Both the position numbers and the translations under genes were made by a program. Shown piece after piece: positions 34,637 to 46,971 of a stretch of 64,000 nucleotides of DNA; within the stretch, counting starts at the first letter, position 1, and the number at the start of each line of letters is the position of its first letter. The notes below the pieces were generated by a model. The model ran no database searches and was not told where the DNA came from. It worked only from the letters and a program-made list of their open reading frames with translations. The stretch spans positions 145,359,472 to 145,423,471 of the forward strand of contig NC_035433.2 of NCBI RefSeq assembly GCF_002127325.2, written 5' to 3'. The DNA is from Helianthus annuus. Taxonomy: Eukaryota; Streptophyta; Magnoliopsida; Asterales; Asteraceae.

Positions 34637-34826
34637 AGAAGAAACAGTAAACTACAATAACCCAAGCAAGTTGTTGCTATTTAAAAAGGGGTAGCGGCGC
34701 AGCTTGTTGCCCGCTTACCGGCTATTTTGGTGTAATTGTTCTTAAAGTTTTTATTTGAAATGAAATGCAGTATGAATTTAGATTGTTAGAAGAAACAGTA
34801 AACTACAATAACCCAAGCAAGTTGCT
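34637..34826. repeat. Direct repeats flanking a 114-bp insert in the LINE 3' region
   Basis: The 38-bp block beginning agaagaaacagtaaactaca and ending caagcaagttg occurs at 34637-34674 and again at 34789-34826. The spacer contains aggggtagcggcgcagcttg. It is a duplication or a small insertion with long flanking repeats. Confidence 0.75.
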
Positions 34827-34929
34827 CAGGTTTTGAACAGAAAGCAAATTACAATCATGAACCTTCAGCTAAAACAATTAAAACTACTCCATTCAATCCA
34901 ACCAATATCTGTTAATCCAGCTCTTGCAC

Positions 34930-35252
34930 TTATCCACAGATAAGATAACGCCTTTATGCTGGATTGTTCCTGATCCTCCATAGAATCCAGCATGTTGCAG
35001 CAACAATTACTTGAATCGCCTTCTTTTTCACCTTTTCAGCTGGATAGTTATTCAAAGACTCCAGTAGTTCCACCACGCTTAGTAAGTATCTCGGTCAAGG
35101 AATCCTCACCCATAGCGATAATGCTACCCAAACCTGGTGGGCAAACGCGCAAGAAATCAGCAGGTGATCCGCTAATTCTTGAGCCGAGTTGCAAAGGGCA
35201 CAAGTTACCGTTGGAATCGGGATGTTTCTTATTGCGAGAGCGTCCGGGGTAG
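34930..35252 (-). pseudogene. LINE C-terminal zf-RVT segment (3' part)
   Basis: On the minus strand this reads PTPDALAIRNIPIP, then CALCNSAQELADHLLISCAF, a typical CxxC...H...C zf-RVT cluster found at the C-terminus of plant LINE ORF2 proteins, then HQVWVALSLWV. The frame joins that above 35915 once the hAT insertion is discounted. Stops and frame breaks follow downstream. Confidence 0.75.
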
Positions 35253-35260
35253 GTATCCGG

Positions 35261-35907
35261 TAGGGGTGTGCAAAAAACCGAATTAACCGAACCATTACCG
35301 AATTAACCGACAAAACCGAACCGGTAAAACCGAACCAAATAAAAAACCGGTGGGTCTGTTAATGGGTTTTTTGAAAACCGAATGTAGCGGGTCGGTTATG
35401 GTTATCATTTTTTCCATTCCCATCATAACCGACCGAACCGAACCGAACCGACATGTAATAAATCTTTATAGGATTTAGGACTTTTCGTCATACTTTTAAT
35501 ATTTGATGTTTTTGACCGAAGAGTTTTAGTACTTATTGTTTTTTCATATCATTTTGTGATTTTGGTTGAATGTTTATTTGAATTTATGGAATTTATCATA
35601 TCACTTTTTTGAATATTCGATAATAATTGGTATTAATATCCATAGATTATATGTATTTTCAATACTATGTAATATATGAATATATACAAATATGCAATAA
35701 CAATTTATTCCATGTTAAAAAAATTAAGCTATTTTTAGCTAAGCTAAATACACGGTTAACCACCCATAACCGTCCCGCTATAACTATCAAAACCGAATAA
35801 CCATAACCATCATAACCGATCAGTTATGGTTATCAAGTAACCGACATTGCGGTTATGGTTATGGTTGTTGATCAAAACCGACCCAAACCGACCCATGCAC
35901 ACCCCTA
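35261..35907. mobile_element. Non-autonomous hAT element inside the LINE
   Basis: A 647-bp element starts taggggtgtgcaaaaaaccg and ends catgcacacccctа-type sequence (gcacacccct then a), flanked by the perfect 8-bp duplication gtatccgg (35253-35260 and 35908-35915). It is rich in aaccgaac motifs near both ends. No transposase. Confidence 0.9.
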
Positions 35908-35915
35908 GTATCCGG

Positions 35916-37116
35916 TTCAGTACCACACGCCATAGGAAGCAGTTTGTTTTCTTAGGGATCCAATTAAGCCACTGCAAAAATTTTGCTTCTGGTATGAAGG
36001 GTATACCATCCAGTTCTTTCCTGAGATTGCATACCTTGAACTCTTCACTCAAACCCCCCTCTTTCCACAGCCACGTGTCTTCATCTTTATCCATGTTTAT
36101 GTTATCCAGTAGCGTTACCAAATCTGCCCAGTCTTGCATATGAACACAGGATTTGCGCTGCCCATAACCATGCAACTTTACCTTGAATGACAATATATCT
36201 TTGTTGTACTAAAAAATATTTTTCAATATCAATACTGAAAAGATTCGGAAACAACTCGCGTAGGGTTTTGTTCCCTACACATTTATCCAACCAAAAAAAT
36301 ACCTTGTCTCCGCGTCCTCTCTTTAGTGCCAGCCTGTTTTTCGCATCCATTTTAGCACCATTCGGAGATCTACCCAGGTTGACAATACTTTTCCAAACAC
36401 ATCCTAGTGAACTTCTGAGCGGTATCAGCGGGTAACTCCTCCCTCCAATATGCATCGCCATGATGACCTTTCTCCATAGATGGGTTGTCTCGTGTTTGAA
36501 CCTCACAATTCACTTGACCATCAAAGCCTTGTTAATCGAATCCAGGCTTCCAATATCCAAACCCCCATGTTCTTTTGGAGCCACAACCTTAAACCATGGT
36601 ACCCAACTTATTTTGTTTTTATCCACACATCCACCCCACAAAAATTTATGCTAATCTTCTCTAATTGTTTTATCACTTGCGTAGGTGCACTAAAAAGAGA
36701 GAAGTAATAGCTTGGTAGACTTCCTAGTACCGTCATAATTAGTGTCGTTCTACCCCCAAATGATAAAGTACACGCCTTCCATATTGATAATTTGTTCTGA
36801 AATCTCTCAATTATGGGTCGCCAAATTTTCACCAATCCCATATTTGCCCCCCACCAGTAGGCCGAGATATGAAAACAGTAGGCCGAGATATGAAAACAGG
36901 AAAGGCCCCGCTCTACAATTAAGTATAGAGGCCATATGTGACACCACATCACTACCCACCCATGCCAAACAATTGGCTTTTAGAGAAGTTAACCTTTAGG
37001 CCCGAAGATAAGTTGAAACATCTAAGCAACCTTGCTAAGTTATGAAAATTGTCCTCGGACCATTCACCCACGAATAATGCGTCATCCGCATATAATAAGT
37101 GAGAGATTGTGGGACC
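35916..37116 (-). pseudogene. LINE RT C-terminal half and linker
   Basis: Minus-strand reading from 37116 downward gives the RT active-site block HLLYADDALFVGEW, then LKVNFSKSQLFG, CTLSFGGRTTLI, LGSLPSYYFSLF and, further on, GDKVFFWLDKCVGN and WIPKKTNCFLWR. These are standard plant L1 ORF2 landmarks after the YADD motif. Several frame changes (for example near 36952 and 36608) make it nonfunctional. It ends at the hAT insertion. Confidence 0.85.
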
Positions 37117-37507
37117 CAAACTGATGCGGGCCCAAGTGTGGAGGAGCGGGCTATCTTGTATTTGGAGGCCCAAGATCGCGTAACAAAAGGGGCTTCACTA
37201 AAATGGCTCTAACTTGGGCTACGGGGGTCCGTTTTGGGCGTGTGTGACACTCGAGGTTTTTCCGAACGATCACCTTGTAATATTTTGTGTATATGATTAT
37301 TATTAAATGAAAACGTGATCCTTTGTGCATTTTATGTGTTGTATGTATTATATATGTAGTATAGATATATAATAGAGCCGAGACCACGACCCGAGACCAT
37401 GACTCGCAACCGGGCGGTTGCGAGTGGGCCACTCGGTCTCGAGTGGGCCGTTGAGCCGAAACCGGTTTGGGCCGAAACCCCCAAGCCCAACCCGAAACAT
37501 CCCCTTG

Positions 37508-37516
37508 TATATATAT
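37508..37516 (+). promoter_or_regulatory. LTR TATA box
   Basis: TATATATAT lies between a GC-rich motif cluster and a pyrimidine-rich leader (cccacctttcccccac), the expected layout of an LTR promoter. The same site is at 44873-44881 in the 3' LTR. Confidence 0.6.
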
Positions 37517-38254
37517 CCCACCTTTCCCCCACTTCTTCCATTTTACACACACAAACACTCCTCAAACTCTCTCAACTAGAAACCCTCAACAACACACCCC
37601 AATCCCTTCCTATTTTCGGTTCAAGCAAAGATCCCGGACAAGAAACTCGGTCAAGACTATCACTCGGACATTCCATCTTCTTGGTTCTCTTTTCTTTGTT
37701 TTCGGCTCCTCCTCTCATAACCGGTTAGTGCTATCTTGTGGGTTATCTTTTGTGTATAAGATGTATGTATGTTGTATGAACTAAGAAATGGTTGGTTAGT
37801 AGTTTATGCATGATTATTAGGATGTTTTGCAAAGTTTGTGAATATGTGTTAACATGACTAAAAATGACATGATATTGGTAGTTTACAAGTGTTCATAGCC
37901 AACTACACTATGCTTCTTTGTTTCTTGCAAGAATGATGATGTTTAGCATAAGATTTTCGGCTATAATGTATGTTTTCTTGTTTAGCATCAAGATCTTGTT
38001 AAATGTGTGATTTTCGGTTCATAAATATGTGTTTATATTGGCATGAAAACCCTAGAAAAATATGAAGATAGGATGAACTTGTTTGAATATGGCTTGAAGA
38101 TGTAAAAATGGCAAAGTTTGATCTATCTTTACTAGTATTCAGCTTTGGCAAAGTGTTAGTGAAACCTTATTGGTAGTTTCCTAAAATGGGCCTGAATTCT
38201 TGGTACAAAAGGGACTGATGCACCTGCATCATCACGTGTACATGAAAGTGACAG

Positions 38255-38475
38255 GTTACGACTCGCAACGACAGCCTTCCGACTCGAAACCGCACCGTTG
38301 CGACTCGCAACCAAAGCATGACAAGTCGAAACCACGTGATTGCGACTCGAGACTACGTCGGTTGCGACTCGCAACCACAGCATGATGACTCGAGACCACG
38401 GTTACGACTCGCAACCACAACGTGACAAGCCGAAACCACCTGGTTGCGACTCGAGACCAGCTGGTTGCGAGTGGG
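38255..38475. repeat. GACTCG motif array in the LTR
   Basis: Eight exact GACTCG words, mostly as gactcgcaacca or gactcgagacca, plus two variants (aagtcgaaacc and aagccgaaacc), lie in about 220 bp. The reverse form ggttgcgagtggg closes the array. The same array is in the 3' LTR at 45620-45840. Confidence 0.85.
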
Positions 38476-39608
38476 CTGTTCATTTTGGTTACTGGGCCCA
38501 TATGTGTTTAACTTGGGCTATCTGTTGACTGGATTACGTGTTGCTGTTGACTGCTTAATTTCTTAGGCCGGCCCAGTAACCCACTGTTTACTTATATGCT
38601 TGATACGTGTTAGTTATGTGTAAGTTTTTACGTGAATGCCTGTATACCGAACCTGACCTATACCGGTAACCATGTTAGGACGTGGTGACCAACGTGATTG
38701 ACAAGTAACCTTAACCTACCGAGCAACCCAAGGTGAGTTCACAACTTAAAAGCATGCGTCCCGGTGGTTTGGGACACGAGACTAACAACCCTATCCCCTG
38801 GTAAAAGGGGATACCATTTACATACCTTCCCTAGTCATTGGGAACAAAACTTACTTTTCCTTCCCGGGTATTGGGAAACCTTTTGGTTAATTACTGTTTA
38901 TACGGATTGCAACTAACGGCACTAAACGAAACTCTATCACTCAAGTCCCTACTACAAATACCGATTAGTCGCCGGGTTAGGCGAGCGGGTTATTAGTTGA
39001 TAGCGCTATTTAGGTGTTTACCAGCCTCACACCGTGCCCTGGTTTGGGACGGGCGTGAACTAATGTACTCAGAAATCCGTCAATGATGATAGAACATTGA
39101 CATCGGGGCATCCTGCGGATACGCAACGGTTACCTAGTGTTCGGTATTGGAAAAACAGTTTAGTCGCTAACTTTTGGGGTAGCTCCCCAGGGCATGTATA
39201 AACGGATAAATTAATCGGTGAAACAAAGTTTTTGGTAATTAAAACTGGACAACTAGTGAACTCACTCAGCATTATTGTTGACCCCTTACTGCATGCTTTG
39301 CAGGTAACCAGTGACGATGGAGCTTGCAGCTTGGGAACGTGTAGTGTCTATTCACCCTTGTGTTGGGTGTTACCTTATTTTGAAACATGAACTTTGTTTT
39401 AACCTACCGTACTTATGCTTCCGCTACTTAATACTGTTTTGGAACTTAAAACTTTAAAACTCTGAACTTAATATTTGCTAAGCTTATGAATAGTAAGTAT
39501 TACTTTTGTTATCAACTTAAGTATTCGGTATAATTGGTGGCTGGATCCTGGTCAGTCACGCCCTCGAAGCGGGTGTTATCCGCAGGTGGATTTTGGGGGT
39601 GTGACAGA

Positions 39609-39622
39609 TTGGTATCAGAGCC
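39609..39622 (+). promoter_or_regulatory. Primer binding site, initiator Met tRNA
   Basis: TTGGTATCAGAGCC starts two bases after the 5' LTR. TGGTATCAGAGCC is the usual plant initiator-Met tRNA PBS of Tekay/Del-type elements. Confidence 0.92.
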
Positions 39623-39888
39623 ATTGGTTATAGTGAACTTGGTTTTAAAAAAGGGAAAAATCTTTTTGGAGAAAACCAGACTATAACCCGTGACTCGTAA
39701 CGACACTACACTCCAAGTGCAAGGCTCGACACATTTGACCTCATAGCTCGGACCAGTGTTTACTTGTTTGCTTTATGTTTCCTGTTATGCTATACGTACT
39801 AGTGTGCCTAAACTAGATAGATACACCTCTCTCTCCTATCTCATTCTCGCTACCTTACGGCATCACACTCATACTGTGTTTTCTGGTT

Positions 39889-42800
39889 ATGAAGACAATG
39901 AGTGGACGCGGAAGAGGAAACATTAACATGACGCAGGCTCAGTTCACTAACCTGCTCAACACAGTGGCTGCGGCTTTTGCAGCTCACCCTTTAGGTAAGC
40001 TCGTTGTTTTAGGATGTTTAGGTCCTACCGCCACATCGACTTTTCGCCTCTAAACCTATACGTTTCGCTTCTCACCCTATAGGTCAGCATGCACCTGCGC
40101 AACCACCAGTGTGTACTTTCAAAACTTTCATGGATTGCAAGCCTCTCCCTTTCAACGGCACTGAGGGTGCCATAGGTCTTCTGCATTGGATTGAGAAAAT
40201 TGAAGCTGTTTTTGCTGTTTGCGAGTGTCCCCCTGCGAACTGGGTGAAGTTTGCTACTGCTACGCTTGAAGGAAGCGCGCTTTCTTGGTGGAAGGCGCAG
40301 ATTCAGATGTTTGGTTTGGAAACTGCAAATGCTACGGCATGGGAGGATTTCAAGGATATGATTAAGGACGAATACTGTCACCGGGATGACATCCACAAGC
40401 TTGAGAATGAGTACTATGAACTCAAGATGGTTGGGTCGGAAATTGAAACATACACCAAGCTGTCAAATGACTACGCTGCTCTTTGCCCAAACATGTCTCG
40501 ACCAATGTACCGAAGGATCGAACTGTATATCAAAGGTTTGGCTCCAGAGATTCGAAGCCATGTCACTTCAGCCAACCACACTACCATTCAGCCGATTGTT
40601 CGACTTGCTCACAAACTCACTGATCAAGCCGTAGAAGAGGGCCGGTTGCCCAAAAGGATCAGTGCTACTGTCGGAACTTCTAGTGACAGCAAGCGTAAGT
40701 GGGAAGGAAGTCAAAGCAAGGATGCTAACCCCACTCAGGCCCCAGCACAGCAAAGGAAAACCGAAAACAACAAGGGCGCTCAACAACAGGGTGGCTATCG
40801 TGGAAACCACCCCAAGTGCAACAAGTGCAATCGACATCACAGCGGGCAGTGTGTGAAGGGCCAGTGTCAGCGATGTAACAAAATGGGGCATGAGGCCAAG
40901 GATTGTAGAAGTCAGTTCCCAGCTAGACAGAACCAGCAACAACCCCAACAGCAACAGCAGCAGGGAAACAACCGGGCATGTTTTAAGTGTGGAGCTGAGG
41001 GGCACTTTAAGAAGGATTGCCCTGAACTGAATCAGAACCGCAACAATAATCAGGGAGCTGGGAACAACAATCAGAACAACAATGCTGGGAATGGTGCTAG
41101 AGGAAGAGCTTTCGTGATTGGAGCTGGTGAAGCAAGGAATGACCCCAATGTCGTGGCGGGTAAGTTCCTACTCGATGATCGTTATGTTTCTGTGTTATTT
41201 GATTCCGGTGCCGATGCTAGTTATGTATCCCTACGTATTAGTAAGAAGCTTAAGCGTCCGCTTTCGTTACTAAGTTCTCCTCATATCGTCGAGTTAGCTA
41301 ATGGTAGAAACATCGAGGCCTCCCATGTTGTCAAAGGCTGCAAACTAGAGTTGTCTGGTCAGACATTTAGTATCGATCTTTTCCCTGTTACTCTTGGAAG
41401 CTTCGACGTCGTTATTGGTATGGATTGGTTATCCAAGCAACGCGCAGAGATCCTCTGTCAAGAGAAAGCAGTTCGTATTCCTCGCCGTTCTGGCAAACCC
41501 CTCATTGTACAAGGTGGCAAAAGTGGAGAAATCTCTGGCGTTATCTCGTTCTTGAAGGCCCAGAAGTATTTACGAAAAGGGCACACCGCTATCCTAGCAC
41601 TTGTTACCAACACGCAGGAAAAGGAAAAGAGGATTGAAGACTTTCCAGTAGTGCGCGACTATCCCGAGGTATTTCCTGAGGAATTACCTGGACTCCCTCC
41701 CCATCGTCAGGTCGAATTCCAAATCGAGCTAGCTCCCGGAGCAGCGCCTATAGCTCGTGCACCTTATCGACTAGCCCCCGCAGAATTGAAGGAACTCTCG
41801 ACACAACTACAGGAACTTTTGGATAAAGGGTTTATCCGCCCTAGTTCGTCACCCTGGGGAGCACCGGTACTCTTTGTTAAGAAGAAGGATGGCACGTTCC
41901 GAATGTGCATAGACTATCGTGAGTTGAACAAGGTTACCATCAAGAATCGTTACCCTCTCCCGCGAATCGACGATTTGTTTGATCAACTGCAAGGATCGAG
42001 CTACTACTCTAAGATTGACCTGCGATCAGGCTACCATCAGTTAAGGGTCCGTAATGAAGACATCTCCAAAACTGCATTCAGAACTCGTTATGGTCATTAT
42101 GAATTCCTCGTTATGCCCTTTGGAATGACCAACGCCCCTGCAGTGTTCATGGATCTTATGAACCGAGTATGCAAACCCTACCTCGACAAATTTGTGATCG
42201 TGTTTATAGACGACATCTTGATCTACTCGAAAAGTCAGGAAGAGCATGAACAGCATCTACGCCTTATCCTCGAACTCCTCCGCAATGAGCAACTGTATGC
42301 CAAGTTCTCGAAATGCGACTTCTGGCTTCGAGAAGTTCATTTCCTTGGGCACGTGGTTAACAAGGATGGAATCCACGTCGACCCAGCTAAGATCGACTCT
42401 ATAAAGAATTGGCCTACCCCTAAGACTCCGACTGAAGTTCGCCAATTCTTGGGATTGGCAGGCTACTACCGCAGATTTATTCAGGGATTCTCAAAGATTG
42501 CTCAACCCCTCACTACACTCACTCAGAAAGGCGTCACCTACAAGTGGAATGAAGCACAGGAATCTGCTTTTCAGAGGCTTAAGGATAACCTCTGCAGCGC
42601 TCCTATTCTATCGTTACCTGAAGGAACGGACGACTTTGTGGTTTACTGCGATGCGTCTATTCATGGGCTCGGTTGTGTGTTGATGCAACGCGAGAAAGTT
42701 ATTGCTTACGCCTCTCGACAACTTAAGACACATGAAAGGAACTACACAACACACGACTTGGAACTGGGAGCAGTGATATTTGCGCTTAAGATATGGAGAC

Positions 42801-44515
42801 ATTACTTGTACGGTACCAAGTGCACCATTTACACCGATCACAGGAGTCTCGAGCATATCTTTAAGCAGAAGGAACTAAACATGCGACAACGTCGATGGGT
42901 CGAACTTCTGAATGATTATGAATGCGCCATCAAGTATCATCCGGGCAAGGCCAATGTCGTGGCAGACGCCCTCAGCCGAAAGGACACTATACCAAAGCGC
43001 GTGCGAGCATTACAACTTACCATCCAGTCTAGTCTCCCTACCCAGATTCGAAATGCTCAGGTTGAAGCTCTGAAACCGGAAAACATCAGGGCTGAGTCCC
43101 TGCGAGGATCGAGGCAGCAACTAGAACAGAAAGAAGACGGCGCCTACTATGTGGCAGGGCGCATTTGGGTCCCACTTTACGGAGACCTACGAGAGCTTGT
43201 GATGGACGAAGCTCATAAATCCCGTTATTCAGTACATCCTGGTGCAGATAAGATGTACCACGACTTGAAAACCACATACTGGTGGCCTGGCATGAAAGCC
43301 CACATAGCCGCCTATGTTGGCAAATGTTTGACCTGCGCAAGAGTCAAGATCGAGTATCAGAAACCAGCAGGCCTACTGCAGCAACCCGAAATCCCGAAAT
43401 GGAAATGGGAACAGATTTCCATGGATTTTGTTACAGGGCTACCTAGATCCCAACGTGGGAATGATACTATCTGGGTGATAGTAGATCGATTGACTAAGTC
43501 TGCACACTTTCTGGCCATTAAGGAAACAGACAAGTTCTCAACCTTGGCAGAAATCTATTTAAAGGAAGTAGTCTCCAGGCACGGGGTGCCAATTTCTATT
43601 ATTTCCGACCGAGACGCTCGTTTTACTTCCGAGTTGTGGCAAGCTATGCACAAATGTTTTGGCTCACGTTTGGACATGAGCACCGCTTATCACCCGCAAA
43701 CGGATGGGCAGTCTGAACGCACCATCCAAACCCTGGAAGACATGCTTAGAGCATGTGTGATCGATTTTGGCAAGAACTGGGAGAAGCATCTACCGTTGGT
43801 GGAATTCTCCTACAATAACAGCTACCACACTAGCATTCAGGCGGCACCTTTTGAGGCATTGTACGGTCGTAAATGCCGATCACCTCTCTGCTGGGCGGAA
43901 GTTGGTGATAGTCAACTCACAGGCCCAGAACTAGTGGTAGATACAACGGAAAAGATTTCCCAGATCAGGCAACGCATGGCGGCAGCTCGTGACCGTCAGA
44001 AAAGCTACGCTGACAAGCGTAAGAGACCATTAGAATTCCAGGTCGGGGACCGGGTTCTACTTAAAGTCTCACCCTGGAAGGGTGTGGTTCGTTTTGGTAA
44101 ACGAGGCAAGCTGAATCCACGGTATGTTGGACCGTTCGAAATTACCGAGAAAATCGGTAAGGTTGCTTATAGATTGAACCTGCCTGCAGAGCTGAGTGCA
44201 GTGCACAATGTTTTTCACGTGTCTAACCTGAAGAAGTGTTTGTCGGATGAAACACTTGTGATTCCTTTTAAGGAACTGACGATTGATGAACAGCTACACT
44301 TTACTGAGGAACCGATTGAGATCACGGATCGAGAAATCAAAACCCTCAAACGTAGCCAGATACCCCTTGTGCGAGTTCGTTGGAACTCACGGCGCGGCCC
44401 AGAGTTTACCTGGGAGCGGGAGGACCAGATGAAGTCCAAGTATCCCCAGTTATTCCCAAACGAAAACCCCAGCACTAAAGCTACAACCGAATTTCGGGAC
44501 GAAATTCCAAACTAA
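39889..44515 (+). CDS. gag-pol: Tekay Gag-Pol polyprotein (probable 88-nt intron in gag)
   Basis: The proposed reading joins 39889-39994 to 40083-44515, 1512 residues starting [11 protein letters not shown]. Residue positions are approximate. Gag core: [10 protein letters not shown] and [13 protein letters not shown]. Zinc knuckles: about 297 ([14 protein letters not shown]) and 335 ([14 protein letters not shown]). Protease: DSGAD at 409. [12 protein letters not shown] near 743. RNase [12 protein letters not shown] and YTDHRSL. Integrase: zinc-binding HPGADKMYH...CLTC near 1087, then catalytic D1150, D1211 and E1247 with 35 residues between the last two. A chromodomain-like end ([21 protein letters not shown]) follows. 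All are intact. The 39995-40082 segment has GT and AG borders and its removal restores frame; without removal, translation would need a downstream start. The product copies and inserts the element, probably into heterochromatin through the chromodomain. Confidence 0.92.
39995..40082 (+). other. Probable intron (or insertion) in gag
   Basis: The segment begins gtaagctcg and ends caccctatag. It interrupts codon g|gt between the N-terminal MKTMSGRG frame and the rest of gag. Similar sequences at both borders (caccctttaggt and caccctataggt) could be a duplicated target or a remnant of duplication. In-frame stops (taa at 40051 in the first frame, tag at 40019 in the second) block read-through. Confidence 0.6.
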
Positions 44516-44607
44516 CGGGGGGATGATGTGACACCCCGTTAAAACACACTAGCTTGGCAGTGGCTGCTTCAACTTTCGGGACGAAAGTTCTTAAAACTTG
44601 GGGATAA
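44516..44607 (+). other. Remnant second PPT and LTR start, then the real PPT
   Basis: Directly after the pol stop is the purine run ggggggatgatg followed by TGTGACACCCCGTTAAAACA, which looks like a polypurine tract plus the first bases of another LTR family. Seventy to eighty bases later the pattern repeats: tttcgggacgaaagtt, the tract aaaacttggggataa (44593-44607) and the true 3' LTR start. The duplicated arrangement suggests that the present LTRs replaced older ones. Confidence 0.6.
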
Positions 44608-46971
44608 TGTGACACTCGAGGTTTTTCCGAACGATCACCTTGTAATATTTTGTGTATATGATTATTATTAAATGAAAACGTGATCCTTTGTGCATTTTAT
44701 GTGTTGTATGTATTATATATGTAGTATAGATATATAATAGAGCCGAGACCACGACCCGAGACCATGACTCGCAACCGGGCGGTTGCGAGTGGGCCACTCG
44801 GTCTCGAGTGGGCCGTTGAGCCGAAACCGGTTTGGGCCGAAACCCCCAAGCCCAACCCGAAACATCCCCTTGTATATATATCCCACCTTTCCCCCACTTC
44901 TTCCATTTTACACACACAAACACTCCTCAAACTCTCTCAACTAGAAACCCTCAACAACACACCCCAATCCCTTCCTATTTTCGGTTCAAGCAAAGATCCC
45001 GGACAAGAAACTCGGTCAAGACTATCACTCGGACATTCCATCTTCTTGGTTCTCTTTTCTTTGTTTTCGGCTCCTCCTCTCATAACCGGTTAGTGCTATC
45101 TTGTGGGTTATCTTTTGTGTATAAGATGTATGTATGTTGTATGAACTAAGAAATGGTTGGTTAGTAGTTTATGCATGATTATTAGGATGTTTTGCAAAGT
45201 TTGTGAATATGTGTTAACATGACTAAAAATGACATGATATTGGTAGTTTACAAGTGTTCATAGCCAACTACACTATGCTTCTTTGTTTCTTGCAAGAATG
45301 ATGATGTTTAGCATAAGATTTTCGGCTATAATGTATGTTTTCTTGTTTAGCATCAAGATCTTGTTAAATGTGTGATTTTCGGTTCATAAATATGTGTTTA
45401 TATTGGCATGAAAACCCTAGAAAAATATGAAGATAGGATGAACTTGTTTGAATATGGCTTGAAGATGTAAAAATGGCAAAGTTTGATCTATCTTTACTAG
45501 TATTCAGCTTTGGCAAAGTGTTAGTGAAACCTTATTGGTAGTTTCCTAAAATGGGCCTGAATTCTTGGTACAAAAGGGACTGATGCACCTGCATCATCAC
45601 GTGTACATGAAAGTGACAGGTTACGACTCGCAACGACAGCCTTCCGACTCGAAACCGCACCGTTGCGACTCGCAACCAAAGCATGACAAGTCGAAACCAC
45701 GTGATTGCGACTCGAGACTACGTCGGTTGCGACTCGCAACCACAGCATGATGACTCGAGACCACGGTTACGACTCGCAACCACAACGTGACAAGCCGAAA
45801 CCACCTGGTTGCGACTCGAGACCAGCTGGTTGCGAGTGGGCTGTTCATTTTGGTTACTGGGCCCATATGTGTTTAACTTGGGCTATCTGTTGACTGGATT
45901 ACGTGTTGCTGTTGACTGCTTAATTTCTTAGGCCGGCCCAGTAACCCACTGTTTACTTATATGCTTGATACGTGTTAGTTATGTGTAAGTTTTTACGTGA
46001 ATGCCTGTATACCGAACCTGACCTATACCGGTAACCATGTTAGGACGTGGTGACCAACGTGATTGACAAGTAACCTTAACCTACCGAGCAACCCAAGGTG
46101 AGTTCACAACTTAAAAGCATGCGTCCCGGTGGTTTGGGACACGAGACTAACAACCCTATCCCCTGGTAAAAGGGGATACCATTTACATACCTTCCCTAGT
46201 CATTGGGAACAAAACTTACTTTTCCTTCCCGGGTATTGGGAAACCTTTTGGTTAATTACTGTTTATACGGATTGCAACTAACGGCACTAAACGAAACTCT
46301 ATCACTCAAGTCCCTACTACAAATACCGATTAGTCGCCGGGTTAGGCGAGCGGGTTATTAGTTGATAGCGCTATTTAGGTGTTTACCAGCCTCACACCGT
46401 GCCCTGGTTTGGGACGGGCGTGAACTAATGTACTCAGAAATCCGTCAATGATGATAGAACATTGACATCGGGGCATCCTGCGGATACGCAACGGTTACCT
46501 AGTGTTCGGTATTGGAAAAACAGTTTAGTCGCTAACTTTTGGGGTAGCTCCCCAGGGCATGTATAAACGGATAAATTAATCGGTGAAACAAAGTTTTTGG
46601 TAATTAAAACTGGACAACTAGTGAACTCACTCAGCATTATTGTTGACCCCTTACTGCATGCTTTGCAGGTAACCAGTGACGATGGAGCTTGCAGCTTGGG
46701 AACGTGTAGTGTCTATTCACCCTTGTGTTGGGTGTTACCTTATTTTGAAACATGAACTTTGTTTTAACCTACCGTACTTATGCTTCCGCTACTTAATACT
46801 GTTTTGGAACTTAAAACTTTAAAACTCTGAACTTAATATTTGCTAAGCTTATGAATAGTAAGTATTACTTTTGTTATCAACTTAAGTATTCGGTATAATT
46901 GGTGGCTGGATCCTGGTCAGTCACGCCCTCGAAGCGGGTGTTATCCGCAGGTGGATTTTGGGGGTGTGACA
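44608..46971 (+). repeat. 3' LTR of the complete Tekay element
   Basis: This matches the 5' LTR at offset 7365 with no difference noticed by eye, including all short frames read in it. It ends GGGGGTGTGACA followed by the target duplication gcgtg. Confidence 0.97.

Larger units (their letters stand above)
37243..39606 (+). repeat. 5' LTR of the complete Tekay element
   Basis: It begins TGTGACACTCGAGG and ends GGGGGTGTGACA. A TATA box (TATATATAT, 37508-37516) lies 265 bp into the LTR, with a telltale accumulation of gactcgcaacc/ggttgcgagt motifs just upstream (37379-37460) and again at 38255-38475. The Met-type PBS follows the end by two bases. Confidence 0.97.
37243..46971 (+). mobile_element. 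Complete Tekay-type Ty3/gypsy chromovirus, 9729 bp
   Basis: LTRs 37243-39606 and 44608-46971 are both 2364 bp at a constant offset of 7365, and I see no difference between them. The 5-bp target duplication gcgtg flanks the element (37238-37242 and 46972-46976). PBS, a gag-pol frame, a polypurine tract and all catalytic motifs are present. Identical LTRs imply a very recent insertion. It sits inside a solo LTR, itself inside a LINE. If the 88-bp interruption in gag is spliced out, the element could be autonomous. Confidence 0.97.

Noticed and set aside
37332..37565. Short frames repeated at 44697-44930
   Set aside because: They are inside the two Tekay LTRs and are identical because the LTRs are.
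38255..38475. CRISPR-like spaced repeats
   Set aside because: Spacing and units are irregular, orientation alternates and the context is a plant LTR.
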